Source: Lentisphaerota bacterium
GTDB lineage: Bacteria; Verrucomicrobiota; Lentisphaeria; Oligosphaerales; JABHEG01
DNA: 62,839 nucleotides
Assembly: GCA_018676675.1 (NCBI GenBank)
Contig: JABHEG010000390.1
Location: 1-62,839, forward strand
Direction: 5' to 3'
In this document: positions 9,176-18,149 of the stretch, piece by piece
Numbering within the stretch: the stretch's first letter is position 1
Layout of the letters: the number at the start of each line of letters is the position of its first letter
Notes under the pieces: model-generated
Told to the model about the DNA's origin: nothing
The model's database searches: none
Seen by the model: the letters and a program-made list of their open reading frames with translations, nothing else
Translations under genes and position numbers: made by a program

Positions 9176-10330
9176 TCACGCAACCACGTCCTCGCCATTG
9201 ATGAGGACGTGCTGAACCGTGCTCATGACTTCGAGAGGGTGCCCCTTCATCACCACGGCATCTGCATCCTTGCCCGCTTCCAGACTCCCGACTCGATCCG
9301 AAATCCCCAGAATCTCGGCCGGGGCAATGGTGATCGCCTTCATGGCTTCACTGATGGACAGTCCTTCCTTCACGGCCAGCCCGGCCATCAGTGGCAGATA
9401 CTGCAGCGGAGTCACTGGCGAATCGGTCGTGATTGCGACCTTCACTCCGGCCTCGGAGAGGATTGCCGGCGTCTTGAAGCTCTTGTGCTTGAGTTCGTAC
9501 TTCCCGCGGTGGCCAAAGCTGGGCCCAACGATGCACGGAACGTGTTCAGCCGCCAGTACGTCTGCGATCAGGTGCCCTTCCGTGGCGTGGTCCAAAGTCA
9601 GCCGCAGACCAAACTCCCTGGCCAGTCTCAACACGGTGAAAATGTCGTCCGCGCGATGCGCATGCGCCTTGATCGGCAACTCGCCGCGTAGAACGGGGAG
9701 CAGGGCCTCGCTCTTCATGTCATAGTCAGGCCGCTTGCTTACGTCCTCACCCGCCGCCTCCAGCTTGTCCCGATATCGTTGGGCCTTCAGCATCACTTCC
9801 CGGAACACGCTGGCGATCGCCATGCGCGTCTGGGGGGCTTTGCTCTGACTGTTGTAGGCCTCCTTCGGGTTCTTCCCGAATGCACACTTCATGGCCAATG
9901 GCGCCTTGAGGACCATGTCGTCGATCCGGTGTCCACATGTCTTGATCGCGGCGAACTGCCCCCCTATCACATTGGCGCTGCCTGGCCCCGTGGCCACGCA
10001 GGTAACACCGGCCTCGCGAGCTTCCTTGAAGGTGATATCCATCGGGTTGATCGCGTCGATCGCACGCAACTGTGGGGTCACCGGGTCGCTCTTCTCATTC
10101 CCGTCGCTTCCTTCGAACCCGATCATGCTCTCCCACATCCCGAGATGACAATGCGCATCGATCAACCCGGGAATCACATAGCAACCGGTCGCGTCGATGG
10201 TCCGGCATGACTCGCCCCCATCCAGAGCCGGGCCAACCGCCTCGATTCGCGTCCCCTTCACCAAGACATCCGTCGCTTGGACGAACGAGCCGTCCGGCCT
10301 GAGCACTTGTCCGTTCTGAATCAGAATCAT
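9176..10330 (-). CDS. Metal-dependent amidohydrolase (imidazolonepropionase-like)
   Basis: The 384-residue protein has the amidohydrolase-superfamily layout: a small beta-sandwich (residues 1-50), then IPGLIDAHCHLG with metal ligands His60 and His62, KAHAHRADD and DHATEGH further on as candidate third and fourth His ligands, the acidic ligand in TTDSPVTP near residue 305, and the closing beta-sandwich ending GKDADAVVMKGHPL. Such enzymes hydrolyse C-N bonds in cyclic amides, peptides or deacetylate amino sugars; the substrate is not evident. No signal peptide, so cytoplasmic. Start at 10330 is chosen over an upstream GTG because the family begins with an ILIQNGQVL-type strand and GGAG is upstream. 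It follows the AraC gene by 53 bases and may be co-transcribed with it. Confidence 0.85.
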   Translation of the reverse strand: MILIQNGQVLRPDGSFVQATDVLVKGTRIEAVGPALDGGESCRTIDATGCYVIPGLIDAHCHLGMWESMIGFEGSDGNEKSDPVTPQLRAIDAINPMDITFKEAREAGVTCVATGPGSANVIGGQFAAIKTCGHRIDDMVLKAPLAMKCAFGKNPKEAYNSQSKAPQTRMAIASVFREVMLKAQRYRDKLEAAGEDVSKRPDYDMKSEALLPVLRGELPIKAHAHRADDIFTVLRLAREFGLRLTLDHATEGHLIADVLAAEHVPCIVGPSFGHRGKYELKHKSFKTPAILSEAGVKVAITTDSPVTPLQYLPLMAGLAVKEGLSISEAMKAITIAPAEILGISDRVGSLEAGKDADAVVMKGHPLEVMSTVQHVLINGEDVVA

Positions 10331-10383
10331 GATGTTTCTTGCTCCGGTTGCCGGTGTGCTGCCTGATCGCTCGGCAAAAATCG

Positions 10384-11235
10384 TCAATAGTCATGGCGAA
10401 AGTCGGAGGGCTTCGCCCCGAAGTGGGCCACAAATGACCGATGAAAATGGCTGGGGTCGTAGAACCCCCACGTGGCAGCCACTTGCTTCACTGGTTCGTC
10501 ACTGGAACGCAGGTCGGTGGCCGCGCCGGCCAAACGGGCACGCAGGGCAAAGCGCCCAAAGCTGACCCCGAACGACTCTCGGAAGAGCTGGCAAAAACGT
10601 CGACGCCCCAAACCACACCGTTGAGCTGCAGCGTCCACCGTCACCACCTGATGGGCCTTACGGACCAAGTCCAGCGCCGGACGCACGCGCGAAAGACCGC
10701 TGCTGCCTTTAACATTGACGCCGTGCGGCATCCGTGCAAAGGGAAGAAGCAACTCATGGAAGCGTAGCCACGTCGCGATAGCAGCGTCCTCTTCCTCACG
10801 CATGGCCAACCTCTCGATCGCTTGAGACCGGCACAACGTTTCCCGGCGCAGTTTGCTCGTCGCCGCCTGAGGACGTGCCGAACAAGGGCATAGGAAGGGC
10901 GCCTCCCAGGGCACATCCGCGAACGGTGCCACCTTACCCAGAGCGTCCAGGAGCACAGTAAAGAGGAGAATGGTCGTCTCAGCAGTCGGCACCCCGACAT
11001 GAGGCTCCCAACACGCCGTGAACCACACCTGCCCCTCCTCGGCGATGAACGACGCACGCCCCGGATAGGTGAGTGCCATTCCCCCTTCCAGAACAACTCC
11101 CATGTGCAAGGCAAAGTGCATGTCAGGGCGCCTGGACACCCCCGCCTGCGGACGACTGTGCATGACTTGGACACGCAAAGGATGCTCCCACCTCAGGCCA
11201 TGGTCGTAATGGGTTGCAGGAGGGAATGCCTTCAT
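10384..11235 (-). CDS. AraC-family transcriptional regulator
   Basis: This protein of about 283 residues has a cupin-like N-terminal sensing domain (HFALHMGVVLEGGMALTYPG near residues 40-60) and a C-terminal double helix-turn-helix: helix pair around TVDAAAQRCGLGRRRFCQLFRESFG and the second in PVKQVAATWGFYDPSHFHRSF with the family signature. It is transcribed away from the Gfo/Idh/MocA gene and toward the amidohydrolase, the usual layout for a local sugar-responsive activator. The start is uncertain: ATG at 11235 fits the family length, but its ribosome site is weak, and a GTG at 11304 would add 23 residues. Confidence 0.85.
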   Translation of the reverse strand: MKAFPPATHYDHGLRWEHPLRVQVMHSRPQAGVSRRPDMHFALHMGVVLEGGMALTYPGRASFIAEEGQVWFTACWEPHVGVPTAETTILLFTVLLDALGKVAPFADVPWEAPFLCPCSARPQAATSKLRRETLCRSQAIERLAMREEEDAAIATWLRFHELLLPFARMPHGVNVKGSSGLSRVRPALDLVRKAHQVVTVDAAAQRCGLGRRRFCQLFRESFGVSFGRFALRARLAGAATDLRSSDEPVKQVAATWGFYDPSHFHRSFVAHFGAKPSDFRHDY

Positions 11236-11386
11236 TGCCTGAATGTACAATCCTTTCGCCTGTTTATGCAAGCACCCTCCCCTTTCCTCTCGGAAAACAC
11301 GCACGAATTTACACAGAGGCAGGAGCGTCGCGCCAACTCAACGCGAGTGCGCCGTCAACGGGCATCAACAACAAATAGGTGGAAAC

Positions 11387-12439
11387 ATGGACAAGATCCG
11401 CGTCGGTCTCGTAGGGTGTGGAGGTATGGCCCGCAGCCATGCCACCCGTTTCAGCCAGATTCTCGACAAGATCGAGGTCACGGGAGTCTGTGATATTATC
11501 AAAGAGCGCGCCGAAGCAGTGGCCGAGCTGCTGCCCAATGACCCGGTTGTGACCGAGGACTACAAGGAACTGTTTGAGCACGTCGACGCCGCCCTGCTCG
11601 TGCTTCCCCACCAGACCCACTACCCCGCCACAATGGACTTCCTGAACGCGGGCAAACACGTTCTCGTGGAAAAGCCGATGGCCAACAGCGAGAAAGAGTG
11701 CCGGGACATGATCGCGTGCGCCGAAGAGAACGACCGAGTTCTGATGGTTGCCTACTGCATGCGCTTCCACCCTTTGCTGCTCAAACTCAAGGAACTCCTG
11801 GACAGCAAAGCCTATGGCGAGTGCTTCCAGCTCTCAATCTGGACTGAACAACTCACGCGCTATCCGGAGGACCATTGGGCGAGCAGCGCCGAAACCTTGG
11901 GGGGAGGCCAGCTCTTCAGCCATGGCTGTCACTACATCGACCTCATGCTTTGGTACCTCGGTCAACCCGTCCGAGGCACCCATTTCGGCACAAATTTCGG
12001 GACCCCATGGATGGAGCGCGAAGGAACCAGCAATGTGACCATCGAGTTTGAGAACGGAGCCATGGGCTACCATATGGGCACGTGGGGAGCACGGGGCACG
12101 CGCTTGCGCTACAGCTTCCATGCACACTGCACAGAAGGTATGCTGGAAGTCGACATCCGCCGGGGCCTGCTGATCCTGCACTCCAAGGAAGCACTGCACG
12201 ATCCCAGCATCGTTAAGCCTGAGGAGGACACAGCCATCCTGATGGAGGCCCCGAGCGCCAAGCCGACGGAAGAAGAGATGGCTCACTTCATCGAGTGCAT
12301 CAACACAGGCTGCAAGCCGCGAACAGACGCCGTGGAGAGTCTGGAAGGCCTCCAAGTCATCTGGAGTCTCTACACTGCTGAGGAAGAAGGTCGCTTGGCC
12401 GATCTGACCAACATGGGCTTTGGCTCGCTGGACCTGTAA
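11387..12439 (+). CDS. Gfo/Idh/MocA-family NAD(P)-dependent oxidoreductase
   Basis: The 350-residue protein opens with a Rossmann nucleotide-binding loop (VGLVGCGGMARSHA, residues 5-18), has the family EKPMANS motif (Glu-Lys-Pro) near residue 100, and a C-terminal alpha/beta domain with GGGQLFSHGCHYIDLMLW near 175, where the His pair is usual for substrate binding. Members oxidise or epimerise sugars, inositols and sugar derivatives. There is no signal peptide, unlike the second Gfo-type protein at 16617. AGGTGG precedes the ATG at 11387. It diverges from the AraC regulator, which may control it. Confidence 0.9.
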   Translation: MDKIRVGLVGCGGMARSHATRFSQILDKIEVTGVCDIIKERAEAVAELLPNDPVVTEDYKELFEHVDAALLVLPHQTHYPATMDFLNAGKHVLVEKPMANSEKECRDMIACAEENDRVLMVAYCMRFHPLLLKLKELLDSKAYGECFQLSIWTEQLTRYPEDHWASSAETLGGGQLFSHGCHYIDLMLWYLGQPVRGTHFGTNFGTPWMEREGTSNVTIEFENGAMGYHMGTWGARGTRLRYSFHAHCTEGMLEVDIRRGLLILHSKEALHDPSIVKPEEDTAILMEAPSAKPTEEEMAHFIECINTGCKPRTDAVESLEGLQVIWSLYTAEEEGRLADLTNMGFGSLDL

Positions 12440-12546
12440 TCAACGGTTGGGTCGGGGGTCTGTGGTGCCCCCACGGCTCCGGGGTAGCCCGCGCAGACCT
12501 GCGTCGTGTGTCGGGGGGCCTGTGCTCGGTGCTACCATACACGGTC

Positions 12547-12565
12547 CGACACAGGACCTGTGTCG
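12547..12565. repeat. 19-base palindrome (9+1+9)
   Basis: CGACACAGG and CCTGTGTCG flank a single A, giving a perfect 19-base palindrome. About 35 bases upstream, 12508-12514 (GTGTCGG) also pairs with 12546-12552 (CCGACAC), so alternative structures are possible. It lies between the convergent ends of the Gfo/Idh/MocA and PhyH genes, without a T tract on either strand. Confidence 0.55.
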
Positions 12566-12613
12566 CCTACCTTAAGGCAAACCTGCCCTGATTCGGGTCA
12601 GGCACCGGATCTG

Positions 12614-12650
12614 TGCTCAGATCGCGGTCTCAGAGATCCCGCGCCACTGG
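12614..12650. repeat. Hairpin repeat copy A beside the PhyH gene
   Basis: The 13-mer GCTCAGATCGCGG begins this element and is repeated exactly at 13610-13622. It leads into a stem CGCGG-TCTC / GAGA-(TC)-CCGCG and then CACTGGC. The second copy has a shorter version of the same hairpin. Copy A lies just after the 3' end of the PhyH gene. Confidence 0.5.
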
Positions 12651-12725
12651 CAACCTATGCGTCCCCTCGCCCTCATTCCCGATTCTGGATTGGTAGCACA
12701 GCAATCGAAGGATGAGCGCGCGGAC

Positions 12726-13571
12726 TCAGTCCGTGATCGCTGTCCGGTGGCCCACTTCAGATGCATAGTGCGGCTCCGTGATTTCGTGCACCTGACCGAA
12801 CTGGATGAGGGCCGGCTCTCCGTGCAGATGCTGGGTCACGCCGTTCTTCCAGACCCACTCGCCTCGGAGGCAGTTGTCAGCCTTGACGAAACCATTGATG
12901 TAGAGGCGACGGTCCAGCGATTCGGTGGTGTTGAAGCCTCCGCCATGGACGGTATAGGCGCTCCAAAGTGCGACATCGCCAGGATCCATGACCATGTCCC
13001 GAATGCGGGGATCGTTCGCATACTGCGGGACATTCCAAATCGTTTTGTCATCGGGGTCGTGTTCCGCGTCTTTGTGGCTCCCGGGGACGACCTTCATGGC
13101 CCCGTTGTCGGGACGATGTGGGTCGATTGCCACGCCTGTCTGAACCCACGACGGATAGAGATCGATGAATGCGGAACTCGGTTGGCGGGAGCGGACATCG
13201 CGGTGGAGAGGCCAGGTGATGCGTGATCCAGGCTTCTTCCAATGCAGTTGGTTGATGATCTGCTTGACGTTGTCTCCGATGAGGGGCTTCAGCATCGCGA
13301 GGAAGCGCGGATCCGTCCGGAACCGATCCATTACGGCATCATGGTAAGAGGGCCACTGCATGCCGCGCACAATCGGTTCGGCCGTGTCCGCGTCTTCATT
13401 GACCCAGATGACTGTGTTCTGCCAACGCCAGGTGCGACGGAGCATCTCCCCCAACCAGCGCCACCGGTCCATGGACTGGCGCAGTTGCTCAATCTCACGT
13501 TCCCCAAACACACCACGGAGGACGGTGTATCCCTCTTCCCAGTACTGCTCGATGTTCTCTTTGGTTATCAT
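12726..13571 (-). CDS. Phytanoyl-CoA dioxygenase (PhyH) family protein
   Basis: This 281-residue protein shows the Fe(II)/2-oxoglutarate dioxygenase pattern: a metal-binding H-x-D in WPLHRDVRSRQP, a later His in VHGGGFNTTESLDRR and the nearby Arg for 2-oxoglutarate. It begins with the usual ENIEQYWEEGYTVLRGVF segment. PhyH-family enzymes hydroxylate lipids or small molecules; in this kind of gene neighbourhood the substrate is often an unknown sugar or phosphonate derivative. Start at 13571 is supported by GGAGAGG 6 bases upstream; a longer in-frame start at 13652 would run through a hairpin repeat. It is bracketed by two copies of that repeat. Confidence 0.85.
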   Translation of the reverse strand: MITKENIEQYWEEGYTVLRGVFGEREIEQLRQSMDRWRWLGEMLRRTWRWQNTVIWVNEDADTAEPIVRGMQWPSYHDAVMDRFRTDPRFLAMLKPLIGDNVKQIINQLHWKKPGSRITWPLHRDVRSRQPSSAFIDLYPSWVQTGVAIDPHRPDNGAMKVVPGSHKDAEHDPDDKTIWNVPQYANDPRIRDMVMDPGDVALWSAYTVHGGGFNTTESLDRRLYINGFVKADNCLRGEWVWKNGVTQHLHGEPALIQFGQVHEITEPHYASEVGHRTAITD

Positions 13572-13609
13572 GTCCAGCCTCTCCGCATGTCGTTCGGCCA
13601 TGTGCTTGA

Positions 13610-13642
13610 GCTCAGATCGCGGGAGACCCCGCGCGACTGCCG
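13610..13642. repeat. Hairpin repeat copy B upstream of the PhyH gene
   Basis: It shares the exact 13-mer GCTCAGATCGCGG with copy A at 12614. Here the stem is CGCGGG / CCCGCG around AGAC, followed by CGACTGCC. A third, looser relative (GCGATCGCGG and a CCGCCGCGAC arm) lies at about 13742-13766. Confidence 0.5.
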
Positions 13643-13709
13643 GCTCATGCACTCTGACCCGTTTCCGGGCCAGTAGTTCTCCCTCTCAACAAGGAAGGGG
13701 GCCGTAGTG

Positions 13710-13787
13710 TAGTGCCTGTAGGGGGAACCCGGCAGTCGAGGGCGATCGCGGAGATCCGCCGCGACGGGCGTCTCCGTCCAGGCACTA
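13710..13787. repeat. Inverted-repeat element with 9-base ends
   Basis: TAGTGCCTG at 13710-13718 is the exact reverse complement of CAGGCACTA at 13779-13787. The 60 bases between them fold further: GGAGA (about 13750) pairs with TCTCC (13771-13775) over a CGCC/GGCG inner stem. There is no T tract. It lies 8 bases after the end of the NPCBM-DUF1080 gene and could be a 3'-end structure or a small MITE- or REP-like element. Confidence 0.45.
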
Positions 13788-13795
13788 GTGCAGGC

Positions 13796-16519
13796 TCACT
13801 TTGCGGGGCGGTTGATGGGCAGGACGACGATGTTCCGGAACTCCAGCTTGGCGCCTTCAGACTGCAGGCAGATCTTGCCCGGAGTCTCCCAGCACTCCGT
13901 CGCCGCGTTCTGCAGCAGGTCATTGACCCGGATCTCAAGGTCACCGCCGTTGAGCATGATCTCGTAGACGTTCCACTGCCCCAAGGCTCGTTCGCTCGAC
14001 CCGTGCATCTTCTGAGTTCGGCGTCCTTTGAGGCGTTTGGGGTCTGTCTTCATGGGGAACTTGTCGATGTTCCAGATGTCGCCCATGTTGTTGATCATGC
14101 CCTGTGCCTCCAGGGACCTGGGCCAGATCTTGTCCTTCCCGGTCATCCGCACAAGCACGCCGGAGTTTCCTTTGGTAAGGTGGCGCATCTGCAGGCGTAC
14201 GATGTAGTTGTCGTAGTCGGCCGTCGTTCGGATATAGCCGGCCGGTTTCCCCGCGTTGCAGAAGGCGCCGTCCTTGACGGTCCATGTCTTCTTCATGGCA
14301 TCGCTGGAGGTGGTCCAGCCGGTCATGTCTTTGCCGTTGAAAAGCTGCACGGTCTCCCCAAAGGCGATGGGCAGGGCCTTCAGGCAGATGTCCTTCACTT
14401 CCAGCGTGCTCCCCACGGGGCCCACCACCTGCAGGGAGAGGTCGCCCTTTGTCCGACGCCCTTTGGCATCCTTATCGATGAACTCAACGACATCCAAACC
14501 GTTGATCTGCTGGACGATGTGGTTGCCTCGGGCAAAGATGGCCACATCCAACCAGCCATCCGGTCCCGGTTTCAGGGGCAGTTGAGTATCGTCGACACGC
14601 CCGAGGCGCACGGCTTTGCCGTCAGGTCCCGCTGCGACGCGGCTTCCCGGGGCAGCCAGTGCACCGCGGCCGGCTGTGTCCTGAAGTCCTCCGCATGCAG
14701 GTGCGTTCGCAGCCAGTGCAAGACGGTATCCTTTGCCCTGGCTGCCGCGGTAGACAATGCCTGCGTCACCCACTGGGATACGGACCTTCATCTTGACGAC
14801 AGCATTTTCTACCTGTCCGCCTTGCCAGGCAAGGAGCGAGCCGGTCTTCGCAACTGCTTTGGTGACTCTGCCGCGAAGGACGCCCTTGGCGACCGACCAG
14901 ACGGTCGCGTCGCCTTTCCATCCCGCGAGTGTCTTCCCGTCGAACAGGGACTTGTAGCCGGCTTCCGGCTCGAACGGCTCGGGGATGGCTTCACCGGACG
15001 TCACGAAGCCGGCATTGGCCCAGTCTGCATGATCGCAGGCAACACCATTTCCACCATCGCCTACAACCAGACGGATCTCCTTCGCTCCCTTGGGGATCTC
15101 GACGTTGATCGGGATGCGTTCGTCCGTTGCCTTCACAAGGCCTGTAGCGAACAGCTTCTTGGCGTCGGCAAACACGGCGAAATCCACACTGCTGATCGAC
15201 TCGTTCTTCTCGTCATCCAGACCCACCACTGCGACGAATCGCGCGTAGTGTGAACGGACTTTGTAGACCAACTCGGACTTAGCATGCACTCCCATGCCTT
15301 TGGCATACGTCTCACCCCGGATCCGAATGGGGTTGTCCTCGATTGAGAGGTCGCGCCTGGGGTCGCCATTCCAGCCGTTTGTGGCACGCAGCGACTTGAT
15401 GTCCGACAGGTAGACATTGGGGAGCGGCGGCAGTGGGGGAAGGGCCGGGACCTCAACGGTTGCCTGGGCCAGCACTTTGGCGGGCCCGGACCATGTGATC
15501 GGGATGAGTGAGTAGGTGACCTTCTGGCCGGCTGGAGCTGTCGTGTCGGTAACTGAGCTGCCCCGGAGAGCCAGGAGAGCTCCGTCGCTGCGCTGTACCG
15601 CGAGTCCGCGGGTGGCGCCGTCACAACGAACCCGTACCTGCCTGGGAGACAGGGCTTCCGCGGTGATCCCTGCTTTACCGATCGCGACAGGAAGAGCCGG
15701 CTTCTTCGCGAATGCGACCCGCCATGACACGCTGCCCTCTTTCTCGCCCTCGAGGAAGACGCGAAGCATGTGTCGCGTCTGCATGATATCGGTGGTGATC
15801 GCGTCGTTGTCGGTTGTTGCGGAGATCGCGACCCACCTCTCGGGGACAGGGGGAGCGAAAAGGCGAAGCTCGAACCGCTTCCCTGCCGGCACGGTGGACG
15901 TCCCGGACAGTTCAGCTTTGTCGGCAGCCCAGACCAACTCGGGCGCCCCGGGAATACCGTCCTTTGAGGGCGTGCTGGTGCAGAGAAGGACGGGCTGCTT
16001 CGTGACGGCGGCGAGGGAGATGAGCGTCGCGCTCTGCCCCGGAACGGGGCGTGAAAGCGTGCCGCTGATGGGGCCGATGAACTCGTTTGTCCTGGCGTCG
16101 AAACCGACATGGACGACTTTCGGGTTCAAGCCAATCGCCTTCAGCGGGATGCGCATTGGCTGCGTCCCTGCCCCGGAGTTGATCAGGGCCACGGTCGACG
16201 CCTGGAGACCGTCACCGGCGGAAAGCGTGGCCACCAGAAGAGCTCCTGACGCAGGCTGCTTTGTGACTGGCGTAAGGACGGTCTTCCCTGCACTCACACC
16301 GACCTGGAGGAGTGCTCCTTTCCCGGAGGCCGAAAGCCGCTTGGTTGTCAGGGCGATTTGCCCATTCTTCGGGGCATAGGTGAGGGCCAGTTTGCCGGAC
16401 GTTACCGCAATGTCACCCGCCGGAGCCGCCTGGAGCGGCACCAGGAGCAGCCCTGCCAGTGCGGCGACTACGGTGAGACTGCCAATTTTGTGTTTTTGCG
16501 AACCGCGCACTTGAAGCAT
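13796..16519 (-). CDS. Exported NPCBM protein with two DUF1080 domains
   Basis: The 907-residue protein begins with a signal peptide (cleaved near residue 33). Residues about 35-365 are beta-rich, Ig-like. Residues about 368-510 match an NPCBM carbohydrate-binding module, with the family phrase YAKGMGVHAKSELVYKV and a VVGLDDE strand. Two DUF1080 beta-sandwiches follow at about 521-716 (YKSLFDGKTLAGWKG) and 723-906 (VQLFNGKDMTGWTT). The design suggests a periplasmic or surface protein that binds a glycan through NPCBM and works on it, or on disaccharides, with the DUF1080 units. The upstream GAGG fits the ATG. The next gene upstream is an exported Gfo/Idh/MocA protein 97 bases away on the same strand, so the pair may act together. 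Confidence 0.85.
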   Translation of the reverse strand: MLQVRGSQKHKIGSLTVVAALAGLLLVPLQAAPAGDIAVTSGKLALTYAPKNGQIALTTKRLSASGKGALLQVGVSAGKTVLTPVTKQPASGALLVATLSAGDGLQASTVALINSGAGTQPMRIPLKAIGLNPKVVHVGFDARTNEFIGPISGTLSRPVPGQSATLISLAAVTKQPVLLCTSTPSKDGIPGAPELVWAADKAELSGTSTVPAGKRFELRLFAPPVPERWVAISATTDNDAITTDIMQTRHMLRVFLEGEKEGSVSWRVAFAKKPALPVAIGKAGITAEALSPRQVRVRCDGATRGLAVQRSDGALLALRGSSVTDTTAPAGQKVTYSLIPITWSGPAKVLAQATVEVPALPPLPPLPNVYLSDIKSLRATNGWNGDPRRDLSIEDNPIRIRGETYAKGMGVHAKSELVYKVRSHYARFVAVVGLDDEKNESISSVDFAVFADAKKLFATGLVKATDERIPINVEIPKGAKEIRLVVGDGGNGVACDHADWANAGFVTSGEAIPEPFEPEAGYKSLFDGKTLAGWKGDATVWSVAKGVLRGRVTKAVAKTGSLLAWQGGQVENAVVKMKVRIPVGDAGIVYRGSQGKGYRLALAANAPACGGLQDTAGRGALAAPGSRVAAGPDGKAVRLGRVDDTQLPLKPGPDGWLDVAIFARGNHIVQQINGLDVVEFIDKDAKGRRTKGDLSLQVVGPVGSTLEVKDICLKALPIAFGETVQLFNGKDMTGWTTSSDAMKKTWTVKDGAFCNAGKPAGYIRTTADYDNYIVRLQMRHLTKGNSGVLVRMTGKDKIWPRSLEAQGMINNMGDIWNIDKFPMKTDPKRLKGRRTQKMHGSSERALGQWNVYEIMLNGGDLEIRVNDLLQNAATECWETPGKICLQSEGAKLEFRNIVVLPINRPAK

Positions 16520-16616
16520 CGCTATTTACCTCATTCTTGCCGGTCGGAGGGCACCGGCTTGCTGCAATTTTCTGTTACGTCTTGACCATTGTGAGGTGTC
16601 TGAGCACCCCCTCTGG

Positions 16617-17891
16617 TCATGCCTTCCCAGGGGTCCAGATGACATCATCTTCCGGAGCCTTGACACTGCCGGATTCGAAGTCTTCGGCCGTCGGGGTCAG
16701 CGCGCGGCTGTAGAAGGGGGATTTCTTGTTTTCGGTGAGGTCTCTCCAACGGACCAACTGACCGGTGTAGGCGGAAATCCGCCCCATGATGGCGGTCAGG
16801 GTGGATTCCGCGACCCGGCGTGCTTCGTTGAGCGGCTTGCCATCGAGGATGCTCTGCATCAAGTCCGTGTGTTCTTGCACATAAGGGCCACCGTGCTCAG
16901 GAAACTCCGGAATCTCAATCTCCTTGTCGTTGGTAGACTTCAGGCGGCCATTGCCCCAGGTCTGCCCCTCGGTGCCGGTGAAGAACTCGCTCACGCGTGT
17001 GTAGCAACCGTTGACCTGACGACACATGGAGTGGATGTGACAGCCATCGCCGTAGTCGAAGTCGATGCTGAAGAAGTCGAACTGGTTGCCCGTGATGCGT
17101 CGGGCCCTGCCTCCAAAACCGATGGCCATGTTTGGCGGATGCCCGATGAACCAGTTTGCCACATCGATATTGTGGACGTGCTGCTCAACGATGTGGTCGC
17201 CTGACATCTCATTGAAGTTGAGCCAGTTCCTGACCATATACTCGGCGTCACTGTCTTGTGGGCGCCGTTCCCGGTACCACAGTCGGCCGCTGCACCAGAG
17301 GACGGTTCCTCCAACGATCTGTCCGATCGCTCCGTTGGCGATGGCGTGGGCATTCCGGCGGTATGCAGCCTGGTGTCGACGTTGCGTCCCGGCCACTATC
17401 CCAAGCCCCTTCTTCGCGGCGAGTTCGCCTGCCGCGATCACCCGACGGGCCCCGGGAGGATCCACCGCCACCGGTTTCTCCATGAACACGTGTTTACCTG
17501 CGTTGATCGCGGCCTCGAGGTGAAGGGGGCGGAAATTGGGCGGGGTCGCCATCAGAACGATGTCGGCCTCAGTCTCCATGACATCCCGATATCCGCTGAA
17601 TCCGACGAAGACGCGTTCCGGAAGCACGCTATAGGTTGTAGCCATCTTGCTTGCGCGGTCCGCAAACACATCGGCGACGGCCACCGGGCGAATGGTGATC
17701 CCCAGATGTTTGCCTGCGTCGATGCAGTTCTTGAGGGCGCCTCTGCCCCGACCTCCACACCCCACCAGGGCGACTTTGAACACCTTGCCGGTGGGTCTGG
17801 CTGCGGCGCTGGGAATGCTGAAGACTGGTACCGCCGCTCCAGCGGCTGCCACGGCCTTTATGACGTCTCGTCTTGAGAACACGTGGTCCAT
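16617..17891 (-). CDS. Exported Gfo/Idh/MocA-family oxidoreductase
   Basis: The 424-residue protein starts with a twin-arginine-like signal (SRRDVIKAVAAAGAAVPVF), then a Rossmann loop VALVGCGGRGRGALKN (near residues 41-56), the EKPVAVDPPGARR motif near 145 and a C-terminal domain with the conserved EQHVHNIDVANWF segment near 240. Tat-exported members of this family are common in Planctomycetota and Lentisphaerota and use tightly bound NAD(P), for instance as glycoside hydrolases or oxidoreductases; whether this one hydrolyses or oxidises is not visible. It is transcribed just upstream of the NPCBM-DUF1080 gene. Confidence 0.88.
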   Translation of the reverse strand: MDHVFSRRDVIKAVAAAGAAVPVFSIPSAAARPTGKVFKVALVGCGGRGRGALKNCIDAGKHLGITIRPVAVADVFADRASKMATTYSVLPERVFVGFSGYRDVMETEADIVLMATPPNFRPLHLEAAINAGKHVFMEKPVAVDPPGARRVIAAGELAAKKGLGIVAGTQRRHQAAYRRNAHAIANGAIGQIVGGTVLWCSGRLWYRERRPQDSDAEYMVRNWLNFNEMSGDHIVEQHVHNIDVANWFIGHPPNMAIGFGGRARRITGNQFDFFSIDFDYGDGCHIHSMCRQVNGCYTRVSEFFTGTEGQTWGNGRLKSTNDKEIEIPEFPEHGGPYVQEHTDLMQSILDGKPLNEARRVAESTLTAIMGRISAYTGQLVRWRDLTENKKSPFYSRALTPTAEDFESGSVKAPEDDVIWTPGKA

Positions 17892-18046
17892 GGTCTCTCC
17901 TCTCTGCAGGTGTATGGTTAGGGGTAAAGTAGTCGCCGTTGAAGGTAGCTCACGAGAGGCCTTACATCAACACCGGTGGCAGGTTGCAGCCGCGCAAGAC
18001 ACCCCCTCGGGAACTGCCCAACGGTGGTGCGACCTCTCCCCCATGA

Positions 18047-18080
18047 TCAGGAATATTCACGCGCTTGACGAATATCCTGA
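18047..18080. promoter_or_regulatory. Operator-like inverted repeat upstream of the ECF sigma gene
   Basis: TCAGGAATATTC (18047-18058) and GAATATCCTGA (18070-18080) form an inverted repeat that differs by a single extra A, with 11 bases between the arms. A TTGACG hexamer (18065-18070) overlaps the second arm and could be a -35 element, though no well-spaced -10 follows. It ends 69 bases before the sigma factor start and is a candidate regulator site. Confidence 0.5.
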
Positions 18081-18149
18081 CGGCTGAGCTGTTTAGTTGG
18101 GTAACAGCACGGTGCGGCGAGTGGAGCCGCGGACAAGCGGGTAGCGGAC

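Noticed and set aside
11236..11386. Promoter pair between the AraC and Gfo/Idh/MocA genes
   Set aside because: Candidate hexamers match the consensus at only three or four positions or have wrong spacing.
12440..12725. Intrinsic terminator between the convergent Gfo and PhyH genes
   Set aside because: The palindromes here have no T tract on either strand, so they were listed as repeats only.
13712..15253. 513-codon plus-strand open frame
   Set aside because: It is antisense to the NPCBM-DUF1080 gene, has no family features, and such long antisense frames are common at this GC content.
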